From NCBI RefSeq assembly GCF_030867095.1, contig NC_081828.1:2495001-2559000 (forward strand): a stretch of DNA of 64,000 nucleotides, written 5' to 3'. This document shows positions 35,011 through 47,267 of this stretch, in pieces; the first letter of the stretch is position 1; each line of letters starts with the position of its first letter. Position numbers and translations under genes: made by a program. This stretch comes from Alligator mississippiensis (lineage: Eukaryota > Chordata > Crocodylia > Alligatoridae). The notes beneath the pieces are model-generated. The model had not been told where the DNA came from. It did no database searches and saw only the letters and a list, made by a program, of their open reading frames with translations.

Positions 35011-36540
35011 CAGCATGACACCCTAAACACAGAGGGAACTGTCACAAACCTACTTGGCTAAGGGATTGTTTCATGTATCTCTCTTATGTGTAATCATAAC
35101 ACCTTGAAATACTGATCGTGGGGCAGGCCAGACACTACGCAAACTTGGGACAAAGAGAGCTCACCAGCTAAGTATAAAACAAGAGGTTATAGAGGAATAC
35201 AGACAGACAGGGGAGTGCAAGGAGACAATGAGCCCAGGTTGGCTATGTGATGGGTGGTGATCTTTGTACAAAAGATGCTATGCTCTCTGATCCAGGAAAG
35301 GGTTTAGTTTCTGTAACCTAGCTGCACTCTCCTCCTCACCCCCATATGTTAGTCCCTTGCTCAGGCACTCTGTCTTTCCCTTATGGCTGTCATTTTTGGT
35401 TCATGATTCTTAACATTCTCTACATTCAATCTGTGCTTAAAGTGAAGCACACATGTCCTGTATGCCCTGGATGGGGGTCTCAGGACAGAGCACCTTGCAG
35501 AATGACATCCATAAGGAAGCATGGGAGAAGTGTGTATTACAGCTGCTTTCAGCTGGATGGATCTGTGCAGCTGGATGTATTGGTCCTATACTACTAGCAA
35601 CTAACCAAGTGCCACAAACTTGCTAAGTTGCTAATTATTTTGCAAGAATATATGAAAACCAATGTTTCTGAGAGATGTATTTTTGGAATAACTGCCTGGG
35701 CAATGGACACCAGGGGGATATTTTCTTTTTAAAACATTGTGAGTGTAAATCTGGAAGAATTGAATTGAAGGCATTGGAATTGTGCTGGGTGTATATCAGT
35801 GCCACTAGGGAGAATTTGGTCCATCTGATGTCTCTTCACTGGCTTTTGTTCCTGTGGAAATGAAATAGAGCAGCTTGAGGAGCGAATCCTCCAGGGCTTC
35901 TGCAGCACATCAAACGCAAGATTTTCAAAAGACTTCTTGGTGGGCTCCCCTCGAGGATGTTCTTCCCATTTCCTGTCCCCTCCTATGTATCCCAGATGGG
36001 TTTGGCAGTGGAGCTTTATCTGCTGATAAAGAATTCCCACTTTGCTTTCAAACAATGAAGCCAAGCACTGGAGCCTGCCTTGCCTCTTTCTCTGCCTAGT
36101 TACCTTGGTGGTGACATGTTTCTAAGCATGGCAGTCAGAGCCCTTTTGTCTGTGTGCCTGGTCTGGATTAGGATGTGAAGGTGTGATGGCAGAACACAGT
36201 GGGTAATATGTGTTAGCCAATATGTTTGAAATGTCTAGCCGAGGCAAAGCAGCGATTGCTCTAATACATGCAAGGCAAGTTGTCACTCACCTGGCTTCGC
36301 GCATGTGAAAGGCAGTGTGTCCTGTCTACACTGGACTTTCCAGAGGTTGTTGGTCTGCTCGTGTTTAATTACACTCCTGTTAAACTAGCTAGAGATCTGT
36401 GGGACTGTAAGGAAACCCTGTGTTAGAAACTCAGGGGCAGATGGACGTGACAGGGAGGCAGCTGTTATGCAGAGAACACAGCTTTTATCTTGTTATTCCT
36501 TTGTGGGGGCCAGCCTGTTTGTCATTCCCATCTGTTCTCT
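35010..36540. other. Intergenic, no gene seen
   Basis: No recognisable gene. A TCTACACTGG motif at about 36328 may be one end of a hAT-type element whose other end I could not place. Confidence 0.4.
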
Positions 36541-36545
36541 TACAG

Positions 36546-36765
36546 ACTCAGGGCATGTCTACCCTGCAAGCACTGCTGTCACTGCAGTGTAGCACAGATC
36601 TATCCATGCTACGTTTCAATTAGCTAGCTTGGGAACTGGTAGTAATGTAGCCATGGCAGCACCAAATTCAATGCAAGCTGCAAAAAAACGCAGCCAAGGG
36701 CTGGGTGAATACTCAGGGAGTTAGCCTGTGCTGAGCTCTGTGCTGCAGTATGGACAGAGGGCAGA
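36546..36765. mobile_element. Possible hAT-like MITE
   Basis: The left end GGGCATGTCTACCCTGCAAG is very like the CAGGGCATGTCTACACTGCA ends of common reptile hAT elements. The right end CTGCAGTATGGACAGAGGG is a weak complement. Target duplication not clear. Confidence 0.4.
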
Positions 36766-37867
36766 GCCTGTCTTCTGCTGCAGAGAGGGTTGGTGCCATG
36801 GCCCTCAGCACATATACGAAGCCCAGGCTCCATTGGGATCCTGTCCAGAACTCAAGGTATGGTGAGAAGATTTTGTGCCTGCAGCTGATGCTCACCCTTT
36901 TCATGGGAGGGGGTGCTTCATCATCAAAATGACCTGCGGAGAGAATCACAGTGGGTGGTACACGGGCTCAGCCCGTCTCCGTGCAGCAGTCTGAGATGTA
37001 TTGGCCTGCCGGAGCCCCCGTTCTCCTCTGCAGGGCCTGAATATGCCCAGGGGTTTTGAATGGAGGAAGGTACCTGCCAAAGGGACCGGCTGGTTTCAGC
37101 AGAAACGGTGTGTCGCGGACTGTATCAAGAATCCGGAGCCACCCACCCTGCATGGAAGCAGGTGTCCGAGTTGCAACAGAGCCTGTCAATCCCATCAGCC
37201 ACCTTTGGACCCACAGATAAGACAACCATGGAAGATGATTATCCTCGACTGCCAAGACTTGCTGGTACCTGCCAAATGCCATCTGTCTCTGGCACCGAAG
37301 TGAGAGGTCCAGGTGCGTAGAGGTTGCTGATCGGTGCCCAAGATCTGCTGCTGCTTGTCTCACCTGAGGAATGAAGCAGTTGCAGCCTTGGCTTGAAAGC
37401 TATCTTTGCTGCTCGGCTGAGTTCGCACCTCTGTGAGATGAATGGGGCCATTCTCACCACACCTCTCTGAATGAATGGGGCCTTTCTTGCCCCTCCTACA
37501 ACAGTTCCTGGTTCTCTACAGAGACTCATCTCTGCCTCCTTGACACTCTGTCCATGTTCTGTGCAACGCTATTAGCAAGAGGCTTAACTGGCTTTGCTTA
37601 ACTGAAAGCTGAGATTCCTTAGGACAACAGCAGTTTGGGAGAGGTGCCACTTGGTATAGGTTGGGTGTGTGCCCAGGCCCAGCAGTAACTGATTCAAACA
37701 ACACCCAACTGCTTGCCAGCTGCTGTTTGCATGCCCGGTGCAGCAGTGCTGCCAGCGTAGTGATGACGTTGATAGATGTGGTGACTTCCAAGGTTCCTGG
37801 TGACCTCTTGGGGCTCCCAGAGACAAAACACCTGCATTAAGGAGCCTCTGTCTTCTTAGCGCTGGGT

Positions 37868-38010
37868 ATAGGTTGTAGCTGCTTTGGTCTAAGGACAGAG
37901 GCGGACAATGCTTTTTGGGTAAATCTGATATCTTTTATTAGACCAACTCAAATCACTGGAAAAAAAATCTTCGTTGCAAGCTTTCAGGCACAAACATCCT
38001 GGGTCAGTTA
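37868..38010 (+). mobile_element. Fragment of a common reptile interspersed repeat, family uncertain
   Basis: TTTGGTCTAAGGACAGAGGC, AAATCTGATATCTTTTATTA, GACCAACTCAAATCACTGGA and GCAAGCTTTCAGGCACAAAC form a motif set I know as a frequent repeat in turtles and crocodilians. I suspect a Penelope-like element end but cannot prove it here. Confidence 0.4.
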
Positions 38011-39079
38011 TCCAGCAATACTTCTGATGACCCCAGGATGTCTCCCAAGAGACCTCTAGCAATTTGCTGAATCCTACCTGGAAAATGGCTAGGAGTTGGC
38101 ACTGCAGAGAAGCACCGGTTTCTCATCTTGTCTCCCTGCTCATCCTCTTCCCAGCTCCCCTTCTCCAGTGACTAATTCCCAAACCCTTTCCCCTACACAC
38201 ACCTAGATTCAAACCTGCCAGCAACTTAGCCCAGTGTCATTTCTCTGAGTCATCTGAGCTGCATTGCTGGTAATCCCTCCCCAAGGATAACTCTCCAGCT
38301 CTGGGGTGTTTCTGCCTGATCTCTTTTATTTAACTACTTTTCCCCTTTCTTCCTTATGAAGCCATGAAGAGTCCTTGGAGGAAAGATGACGGAGGCAGAT
38401 ATGCAGGGCGGGGGGGAAGACGCGCTTCCAGCCTGTGTCACTGTTATTAAAGATAGATGAATGGCATCTCTCTGAACACAGGAGGCAATGACGGAGGGGC
38501 TGTAACATCACAGGGAGCTGCAGAGCAAACTGTGCCTGCAAGTCACCCCGAGGCAGCTGCCTCTCTTTGACAAGTGCTTTTTCACTCCTGGCCTCTTGGG
38601 TTTTAATTTGCCTTTTATAAAAATGTGCTTGTCGTATGCACTGACCTTGGGAAAGAAACAATCACCCGGGCTGTCTCTTCTGGTTTGCTATTCAGCTTCC
38701 AGCAGAGTTTCCCCTGGTAATAGACCCCCTCCCCCTTGCACAGGGTTTATATAACGCACTACCACTGGAGACCAGTCCCTGAGTCCATCCACCTCCTTGC
38801 GGGGTTTGGAGGTGTGCACGGTTCAGATGCCACATTGTGGTGCATGCCTGATGGAAGACAAATCTGAGCTGTCACCGACCATCCTGGCCTCAGCACGGAG
38901 CTACTCATTTTGCTGAAGATGCACAAGGCTGAAGGGTATCCCCTGCATTCACCTGAGTCTGCAAGGCTGAAGGAAGGAGAGATGGGCAACACACACTGCC
39001 CAAGCCTGGGAATAACAACACACAGGCCTTATACCACAATGTCCATCTGTAGAGGACAAAGTGCTGCACGAAGATCAGT

Positions 39080-39195
39080 AGCACTGACTCCTCTGTGCCC
39101 ATAGGGAAACCAAGGCACAAGTAGATTAAGTGACTTTCCCAAGGACATCCAACAGAGCTGGGTATAGGGCCAAGTCTACTAAATGCCAATCTCAT
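39080..39195 (-). mobile_element. MIR SINE relic
   Basis: GGGAAACCAAGGCACAAGTA, GATTAAGTGACTTTCCCAAG and GGGCCAAGTCTACTAAATGC follow the reverse complement of the MIR core. Confidence 0.5.
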
Positions 39196-41544
39196 GCTTA
39201 GCACAGTTGCCCTTTTCCCTGGCGTCACAGGCTTTCCCTCTCCCCACCCCTCTCATCAAGCCTCCTCTGCTGAGCTTTTTCCCTCACAACATCCCCCATC
39301 CTTATTGTGTCCGAATAGCTGTCCTGTGTGCTGTATTGCAGCAAAGATGTGCCCCCCTAGGATTTCACAGTGCATGGCCGGGATTTCACGACAGCAATGG
39401 AAATAGCACTCCAGGTCCATGAGAGATGCTCTGCACAGACTGCTGGGAAGGTAGAGAAGTGGTAACGCAGTATTAATGTTAGCAGTACAGGGCTCAGGAC
39501 ACACAGCTGAGCCAGGTTGAATCCACCCTGTAGAGGCCAGGGCCACGCCATTGCACAGACGTGTCTTTCCCCTAGCTGCAATCTCTGCTCTTTTCAAGAT
39601 GGAAAATCTTTCTCTCCCCCTCAGCCTCTCCCTCTCTCTTCCTTATTTCCTGCTCCTTTGTTTTCTATCATCTGTTTCCTTATAAAATTACCTAATTATT
39701 ATTATAATCTCTGATCCAGTCTCTGCAGTGGTTCTCAGGCAGAAACAACCGGAGAGAAGCTAAAGCACATTGAGAAGCAAACATAACATTGGCAGGAATC
39801 AATGCAGCGCTTATCACGTGTGCAGCTTTAATCAGAAAGGCTTGTGGATCTCAATGGATATTTTCAGCTTGGTTTTTCTTATTGGTTTACACACCTGAAA
39901 GCATAAAGTTGAAAACTTCCTGCTAGATGGGCTGCAAACCTTTGCTAGGTTCATTCTAGCTTCTGAGTCCCTTGTTATCTTCTGCTAATTTAATGCATTT
40001 AATGGTAATATTCTCCATCCATATACCCCTACGCCAGTCATAAACTCAAAAGCTTTTTTTCCCTTTTTTCTCTAGGGGAAGAGCAATGAGTTTAATTGTA
40101 ACGATTGTGTGACCTCACTGCTGCAGCCTTCTGTGTTCTTACAGCCATCTCTTCTTTGTTTTGCAGAAACAAGCACTCTGAGGGCGCTGGTTAATTTATT
40201 ATTAATAATAGTAATTAATAGTGTGCCGGATTACTGAACTCTAGCTGTGACCTGTAGAGGGGCTCATCTGCTGAGAATATTCAGGTTATTTACTACCCAT
40301 CTCTAGGGATGGGCAGCAGTATGCCTCTGTCTGTTAAAAATTTCCTGTCCATATATCACGGCTTAATTAAAGCAGAGGACAAGTAACCCTGGCAACCGAA
40401 AGCCTCTCTCTGTCCGTAGGCCAGCAGTGACATTTGTAGCATCTCCCGAGAGAGTGTCCATCTCCCTAGAAGTGAGAGGTCGAGTTACAAGCACGCAAGC
40501 TTTCAGTACATGGGTGAGCAGCGTCTGCGAAGTGGAAGAGCCAAGGTCACACGCAACTCCTTCCTGGGAAAAGTGCCCTTGAATTTCTCTTAAATGCCTT
40601 TCCACTTACTGCATCACAACCACATCATTATGGTGGCAACTCAGGTGCTATTATACGAGCACTTATAGTGCCTATAAGAGGATCTCCTTCACCTGTTGGC
40701 AACACGGGACTATATATAAACTCTTGAGTGATGCTGACTTCATCAAGCAGAGGGCAGTGGTGGATGCACACAGCTGCCAACATATTGGAGTGCTAAACAG
40801 TGACTATTGGCACTAATGGCCTGGACCCCTTTTTACAAAGCGGTGTATAAACACATGGTCTCTGCCCCAGAGAGCCACCCACCTTGGGGAAAATGATGTT
40901 ATTACCCTGCCAAATCTCTCCCTGAGCTTGTGCTGACATTTTATCATGTTCTAAATAAGAATGATAAAAATAAAACCCAGAGAAATTCACAGAGGAAGAA
41001 AAAAATCCAGTGACTGCTCTGGGGATGGGAGCCAAAACCATGGCTCTGAACCAGCAGGCAGCTGCCAAACAAAGGCTGCGCTGACCTGCGATGATACAGA
41101 GGTTGCTTTGAGAACAGGCTATAATCATTTCTGCTGTGATTAAACCCAAACAGCCATGGCCTCTTCAATCCCATTTGTAACCAGAGGAGGGAAAAAATAG
41201 CTATTGGTATTTCCCAACTGAGTACAGGAAGCAAAACCACACGGGGGGAATTTATTCTCAGCTTTTCTTGTTTTGGCCCTGTCTGTGCTGCGTTGAGATC
41301 AGACGGCTGACTAAGGGAAGACGATACTGGAGTACTTATTAGACTCCATTCACAGTCCCACACTCTGTCTGCCATCCTCTTGAAGCACTCAGACATGAAG
41401 TTAAGACCATCAAGTTAAAACCACTGCCCTTTCTACTGCCACCACTAGGCTCCAGGGTTAACCCCAGTAGACAAATTCATCCCTCTTGGGTCTTCAGGCT
41501 GTCCTGCATCAGAGGGCATCTGATACGTTTTCTTCATGACTAGA

Positions 41545-43142
41545 ACTGCCATGCGTAGACCCTGAGATGGTGCAGAGTCACTTGGAGGAACTGAATGCGT
41601 TTAAGTCGGCAGGCCCGGATGAGCTCCATCCGAGGGTGCTGAAGGCACTGGCCAACATCATTGCAGAGCCACTGGCGGGAATATTTGAACACTCGTGGCA
41701 CACGGGCCAGGCCCCGGAGGACTGGAAAAGGGCCAACGTGGTCCCCATTTTCAAGAAGGGGAGGAAGGAGGACCCGGGCAACTATAGGCCAGTCAGTCTC
41801 ACCTCCATCCTTGGCAAAGTCTTCGAAAAAATTATCAAGGCTCACATTTGCGAGAGCCCGGCAGGGCAAGTTATGCTGAGGGGAAACCAGCATGGGTTTG
41901 TAGCAGGCAGATCGTGCCTGACCAATCTAGTTTCTTTTTAAGACCAGGTTACGAAACGCCTGGACACAGGAGGAGGGGTGGATGTCGTATACCTGGACTT
42001 CAGGAAGGCCTTCGATACGGTATCCCACCCCATACTGGTGAACAAGTTAAGAGGCTGTGACTTGGATGACTACACAGTCCGGTGGGTGGCGAATTGGCTA
42101 GAGGGTCGCACCCAGAGAGTCGTGGTGGATGGGTCGGTCTCGACCTGGAAGGGTGTGGGCAGTGGGGTCCCGCAGGGTTCGGTCCTTGGACCGATACTCT
42201 TTAATGTCTTCATCAGCGACTTGGACGAGGGAGTCAAATGTACTCTGTCCAAGTTTGCAGATGACACAAAGCTATGGGGAGAAGTGGACACGCTGGAGGG
42301 CAGGGAACAGCTGCAGGCAGACCTGGACAGGTTGGACAAGTGGGCAGAAAACAACAGGATGCAGTTCAACAAGGAGAAATGCAAAGTGCTGCACCTCAGG
42401 AGGAAAAATGTCCAGCACACCTACAGCCTAGGGAATGGCCTGCTGGGTGGCACAGAGGTGGAAAGGGATCTTGGAGTCCTAGTGGACTCCAAGATGAACA
42501 TGAGCCGGCAGTGTGACGAAGCCATCAGAAAAGCCAATGGCACTTTATCGTGCATCAGCAGATGCATGACGAATAGGTCCAGGGAGGTGATACTTCCCCT
42601 CTATCGGGCGCTGGTCAGACCTCAGTTGGAGTACTGCGTGCAATTCTGGGCGCCACACTTCAAGAGGGATGCGGATAACCTGGAGAGGGTCCAGAGAAGG
42701 GCCACTCGTATGGTCAAGGGCCTGCAGACCAAGCCCTACAAGGAGAGACTAGAGAAACTGGACCTTTTCAGCCTCCGCAAGAGAAGGTTGAGAGGCGACC
42801 TAGTGGCTGCCTATAAGTTCATCACGGGGGCACAGAAGGGAATTGGTGAGGATTTATTCACCAAGGCGCCCCCGGGGGTTACAAGAAACAATGGCCACAA
42901 GCTAGCAGAGAGCAGATTTAGACTGGACATTAGGAAGAACTTCTTCACAGTTCGAGTGGCCAAGGTCTGGAACGGGCTCCCAAGGGAGGTGGTGCTCTCC
43001 CCTACCCTGGGGGTCTTCAAGAGGAGGTTAGACGAGTATCTAGCTGGGGTCATCTAGACCCAGCACTCTTTCCTGCCTATGCAGGGGGTTGGACTCGATG
43101 GTCTATTGAGGTCCCTTCTGACCCTAACATCTATGAATCTAT
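41545..43142 (+). mobile_element. CR1 LINE, long young copy with nearly intact reverse-transcriptase end
   Basis: A 5'-truncated CR1. Coding starts inside ORF2 (LPCVDPEMVQSHLEELNAF) and runs in one frame to a stop at 43055-43057. A single in-frame TAA at 41939-41941 replaces the Tyr codon seen in the 9 kb copy (VSFYDQV). After it, 359 codons are open. Motifs in order are [55 protein letters not shown], the catalytic [18 protein letters not shown], the ERDLGVLVDSKM region, LVRPQLEYCVQFWAPH, RRLRGDLVAAYKFITG, WNGLPREVV and FKRRLDEYL. The 3' UTR follows with GGGGGTTGGACTCGATGGTC and ends in repeats of ATGAATCT. Few changes, hence young; it is not a host gene. Confidence 0.96.
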
Positions 43143-43424
43143 GAATAAGAATGGATTGGGGTTCTGACATTTCAGACCGACACGGGGACCCATGTGCAAC
43201 CATTGCTCTTGGCTGCTCAGCAGACAGCAGCATCCACTCACGGCCTCATCGATCAAAAAAACAAACCAAAAAACCCCAAAACTTGACATCCACCAGACCA
43301 GCAGCGCCCTTTGGGGAAACCTGGGCATCTATTTCATCACTTCAATGGGAAGAGCTGGCCCTGTGGTGAAAGTGCTGTGAGTAGATGGACAAAACAGGAG
43401 AGGACAGATCAGGACAGGAGAGGT

Positions 43425-43655
43425 CCAGAGAAGGGCAGCAAGGATGATTTGTGATATGAAGGAGCTTCCCTATGAGAAGAGAGTAGTGAGGCCTGGACTA
43501 TTCTGTTTAGAAAAGAGAGGGGGCAGAGGAGAAGGGTTTACAAAATACTAAATGGCAAAGAGAAAGTCAGTAGGGATTTATTATTCATCTCCCACCCAGC
43601 AAGAACGGGGGATCACAGCAGGAAACGAGCAGGCTGCCAGCTTAAAAGTGGACAC
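43425..43655 (+). mobile_element. Old CR1/L3-type LINE fragment
   Basis: GGTCCAGAGAAGGGCAGCAA, GGATGATTTG, then AGGCCTGGACTATTCTGTTT and CCCACCCAGCAAGAACGGGG follow the RVQRRAARM...LFSLEKRG... to ...RNGGSQQETSRLPA... portion of CR1/L3. It abuts the younger CR1 to the left. Confidence 0.55.
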
Positions 43656-43934
43656 TGGGCAGGTTGTTTCTCACCGAGCGCGGTATGAAAAGATGGGACC
43701 CGTGGCCACCAGATGCGGTGGGAGCTGAGAGCATAGCCAGGTTCACCCAGGAATGGGGCGCGTGCTTGGGGGAAAGGGGCATCGTCACTATTGAGCACGG
43801 GCAGGAGGGGCACGGGCTCTGCATCAGACCTTCACTGCTGGAGGCTGCCAGGGAGAGAGGAACAGGGAAACCCTGCTCGGACCCTGTCGCTCTGCCTCCA
43901 GCCTCCGCTCTGTGTCCCAGCGTGACAGGGCTTA

Positions 43935-44336
43935 GGACAGGACAGGACAGGGCAAGAACAGGGCAATACAGATCAGGACAGGACAGACCAGGACGGGACA
44001 GGGCAGGATAGACGAGGACAGGGCAGACCAGGATGAGACAGGATGGGACAGGACAGGACAGGACAAGATAGACCAGGACGGGATAGGACAGGACAAGGCA
44101 GACCAGGATGAGACAGGACGGGGCAGGACAGACAAGATAGACCAGGATGGATAGGACAGGATAGACCAGGATGAGACAGGATGGGACAGGGCAGGACAGG
44201 ACAAGATAGACCAGGACGGGATAGGACAGGACAAGGCAGACCAGGATGGATAGGACAGGACAGACCAGGATGAGACAGGACAGGACAGGACAAGATAGAC
44301 CAGGACAGGACAGGACAGGGCAGGGCAGGACAGGAG
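43935..44336 (+). repeat. Pentamer-based minisatellite (GGACA / AGACCAGGATG units)
   Basis: Repeats of GGACA are interspersed with AGACCAGGATGAGACAGGA-type higher-order units over 400 bases. The open frames on the complementary strand, rich in Ser, Cys, Pro, Val and Leu, are artefacts of the repeat. It ends about 140 bases before the start codon of the mucin-like gene, within its likely promoter. Confidence 0.95.
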
Positions 44337-44369
44337 AGATCAGCCCGGATGGGCAGGATCCGTCCCTTC

Positions 44370-44475
44370 CCCCGTGGGAGGCGGGGCGTGGCGTGGCGGC
44401 GGGCGGGGCTCGGAGTGTTTGTGAATGAACCACGTGGCAGCCGCGGACACGCAACCCGCGCGCAGGCCGGCGAGC
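44370..44475 (+). promoter_or_regulatory. Core promoter and 5' UTR of the mucin-like membrane protein gene
   Basis: TATA-less and CpG-rich. GC boxes GAGGCGGGGC (44379) and GGGCGGGGC (44401) and a canonical E-box CACGTG (44431-44436) lie 40-100 bases ahead of the start codon. The transcription start is not determinable by eye. Confidence 0.55.
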
Positions 44476-44557
44476 ATGGCCGGGCCCCGCGCCGCGCTGC
44501 TCCTGGCCGCCGCCGCCGCCTGCTGCCTGCTGCGCGCCGCGCTCCCGCAGCCCGCAG
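44476..44557 (+). CDS. Mucin-like type I membrane protein, exon 1 (signal peptide)
   Basis: Encodes MAGPRAALLLAAAAACCLL followed by RAALPQPA, a classical signal peptide: a short basic start, a Leu/Ala/Cys hydrophobic core and small residues suited to cleavage near residue 23-28. The start has a good context (AGC ATGG, with A at -3 and G at +4). The exon ends at 44557 in CCCGCAG before GTACCG, leaving one base of a split codon (phase 1), which is exactly what the exon at 58795 needs. The intron that follows is long, about 14.2 kb, and carries many repeats. The gene is unnamed: the assembled protein is not one I recognise. Confidence 0.7.
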
Positions 44558-45586
44558 GTACCGCGCCGGGCTAGCGGGGGCTCCCGGAGCCGAGCAAGGG
44601 TGCGGCGGGTCTTGCAGCACCCCTCGGACCCCGCTGAGGAGGGGCGCCTGGTCCAGCAGGGGTGCCGTGAGTCCAAGGAGGGGGCCGTTCCAGTCTAGCA
44701 AGGGTGTCACCGTGGGTTGAAGGGCTGTTGTGGCTCTAACGCGGGTTTAAGGAGCAGTGCCCTGGGTGGAGGAAGCTTGGACGGGGCCGGGAACACAGCC
44801 TGGTGCGTGTCCGTCCAGCACCTGGTGCGCAGAGCGGCTGGGGCAGGGCTGGAGGGAGCGGGGCGCGGAGTGGGGGATCCCGCCGGAGGGGTCCGAGGCA
44901 TTGAAACAGTAACAGGAATTGGAGTGCGCCCCAGCATCCGGTGCTGCCTGCCCTCCCCCAGGCCTGGCCGTGGGAAGGGCAGACCCTGCATCAAGGGGGT
45001 GGAGGAATCCTGATCCCTGTCGCTCCCATCCCCGTGGTGGGGCAGGTTCACCCGAACGAATGTGCTTTGAGGGTCCCGTAGAAAGGCACGGTCAGAGCGG
45101 TAGGGAAGGGCTTAAGGTACGCCCTGCTTCTGCAATGCCACTTTCTGGAGATCTCGCGCTCGCCGCCTACCAGCGCGGAGTTGGGGCCGGACAAGCCCTG
45201 GGGCTTGGCAGACTTTGCAATGCTCCAGACAGCGATTCGTTATTCTTCCCTTCCTGTAGCCCCTATTCTTCCTTGTCTGTGTAGCCCCTGTGCCTGCAGG
45301 ATGATGAAAAGCTGATACCCGCGGGGTTGACTAACACTGACTTTAAACTGCTTGATGTTTTGGGGGGGAGAAAAACATTGGAGGCTATTTGTTTTTGCAG
45401 CTTCTACAAGGGGCTCATGAAGCTTTTGAATGATAAATGTTCAAAACTGCTTGCTCCAAAGCTGACGCGGTGCCAGTGAGGTCTCAGAAGCTGTAGCGGC
45501 GATATTCTTCCTTCTGGGAGATGAAAACAATTTAGAAATTACAAGCACTTCCCCCACCCAAGTTGATCCAAGTGATCTATCTAGGT

Positions 45587-45766
45587 CAGTGGTTTTCAAC
45601 CTGTAGTCTGTGAACCCCTGGGGATCCGCAGACTCTCTAAGGGGTCTGCAAAAGATGACCGTGATCAATCAGAAGCGTGTGGATACCCACGCTTACACTT
45701 CAAAGGGGTCTGCACCTCCATTCAGCATTTTTTCTGCAAATGGGAAAAAAAAGTTGAAAACCACTG
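45587..45766. mobile_element. hAT-type MITE, complete with perfect 8-bp target duplication
   Basis: The 180-bp element starts CAGTGGTTTTCAACCTG and ends AGTTGAAAACCACTG, so the outer 14 bases are a perfect inverted repeat. It is flanked on both sides by ATCTAGGT (45579-45586 and 45767-45774), the 8-bp duplication of hAT transposition. No coding capacity. The ends are like those of Charlie-type elements of other amniotes. Confidence 0.93.
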
Positions 45767-47267
45767 ATCTAGGTGTTGACATGTTAAATATCATGGCATC
45801 GGTGCCCTGTACCTGTCTGTTAAGCATGACTAATAGAGCGCCTAGAGTTTGCAGTGAGTTAGGGCATAGGAACAAGGGAGGAAAGTTCATCCTCTGCGGG
45901 CCTGCTGACGGAGGGGGGAGTGAGATGGGGGGAGTCGAAGGACCTGATCCTCAGCCGGGTGGAATCGGTGGAAAGACTCCTGAAGGGATGGATGTACAGA
46001 AAGGAGCTAAATGCACCCTCAGCACATCAGTGCAAAGTGGGGCAGCTTTCTCTGCACCCGCCCTCCAAAGACGCTGTGCATAACCTGCTCCAAAGCATCG
46101 GTGATTGACCGGCTCAGCCCGGAAACACCTACCTGAGGGTTGCAGCTAGGTGCAGTCTGTTGCAGTCCTTTCTTCTGCTTCCCTGCCGGCTGGGCTGGCT
46201 TTGCCATTCGTCTGTTCTCGTGTGATGTTTTTGGTGTTTCTGCATCCTCACCTGGAAACCCGCATCCAAACCCCCTGAGCTCTGGGGAATATCCTAGTTT
46301 GTGTTCAGGTCCGGCTTTGCTTCTAGGGGCCTGATGGCTTTAAGCCCCCAGAAGTCAAAGATGTTCAGTTTGCCAGAGGAAGAGCTCTGGTGATAAAAGG
46401 GCACTGCCCTGCAGTCCTCGCTGCACCTACGTTAAACCCTTTTAATTGTTTCATCCCTCCCCTGAATGTGACTCGACCATCCCGCATCTCTGCCAGGCTG
46501 TGGTCACCTGCGCTGTCTGACGTGGGAACCGGTGCCCTCGAGGAGGAGGCATCTACCAAAGCTTTTCCTGCTTCTGTGGCTGCAGCACTGGGAGATGCCT
46601 GATGCTGATGTGTGAGCGGGTGGAGGGGGGAGACAAGGGGGCTTTGGCCCACGTATTTTGAAGTTGCAGGTCTTTGGAGCGATCTCTGCTCTGGATGTTG
46701 TTGGTCCTTGGTGCAAGCAGCAAAACGGGGGTGGTCTTGTGTGCAGATGCATCTGGAGTGTAGGATCAGCTGGATCCCGGTTTGATGCCAGCTGAACTGA
46801 AATGGGGCTTAAAAGGAATGGAAAGGCAGATGACCCCTGCCCCCAGGCCGTGCCTGCACTGGGCTTCTTAGACTGCCAAGACCTCGCAAGCATTGCTGTT
46901 GCTAGCAATATCCAGGGAGGCCGTGCAGCCGACGAGACCCCGTCTCTACCGTGGTGGTCAACCACATTCAGAAGGTGAAAGGCTGATGCTGGACTTACCT
47001 GAAGGGCTCCGAGCCCGTTCTGCACAGCACCGTGCAGGCTCGCTAGGAGAGTCGCTGCCCAAAAACCAGCTTGTGGAGAAGAAGAGTCCAAAAGCTACTT
47101 GCTAGAGGCACAGCACAGCTCACGCTCCGTTTCTGCTTCGTATCCACCTCGCTCCTCCTGGTCTCGCCCTGAAATCCGCTGCCGGCTGGTCCGTAGTGCT
47201 GCCCACGTTTTCCCTAGGCAGGTGCCCCAGGATAACCGTGCTAGACTTGGGTGCCAGCAGAGCTTAA

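Larger units (their letters stand above)
36770..41544. other. Intergenic, no gene seen
   Basis: Contains a common reptile repeat fragment (37868-38010) and a MIR relic (39080-39195). No exon recognised. Confidence 0.45.

Noticed and set aside
36320-36420. TCTACACTGG motif as a further hAT-type element
   Set aside because: Only one possible end was found; no partner end or target duplication.
43642-44710. Minus-strand open frames of 344 and 245 codons, full of Ser-Cys-Pro-Val-Leu repeats
   Set aside because: They are translations of the GGACA minisatellite and have no independent support.
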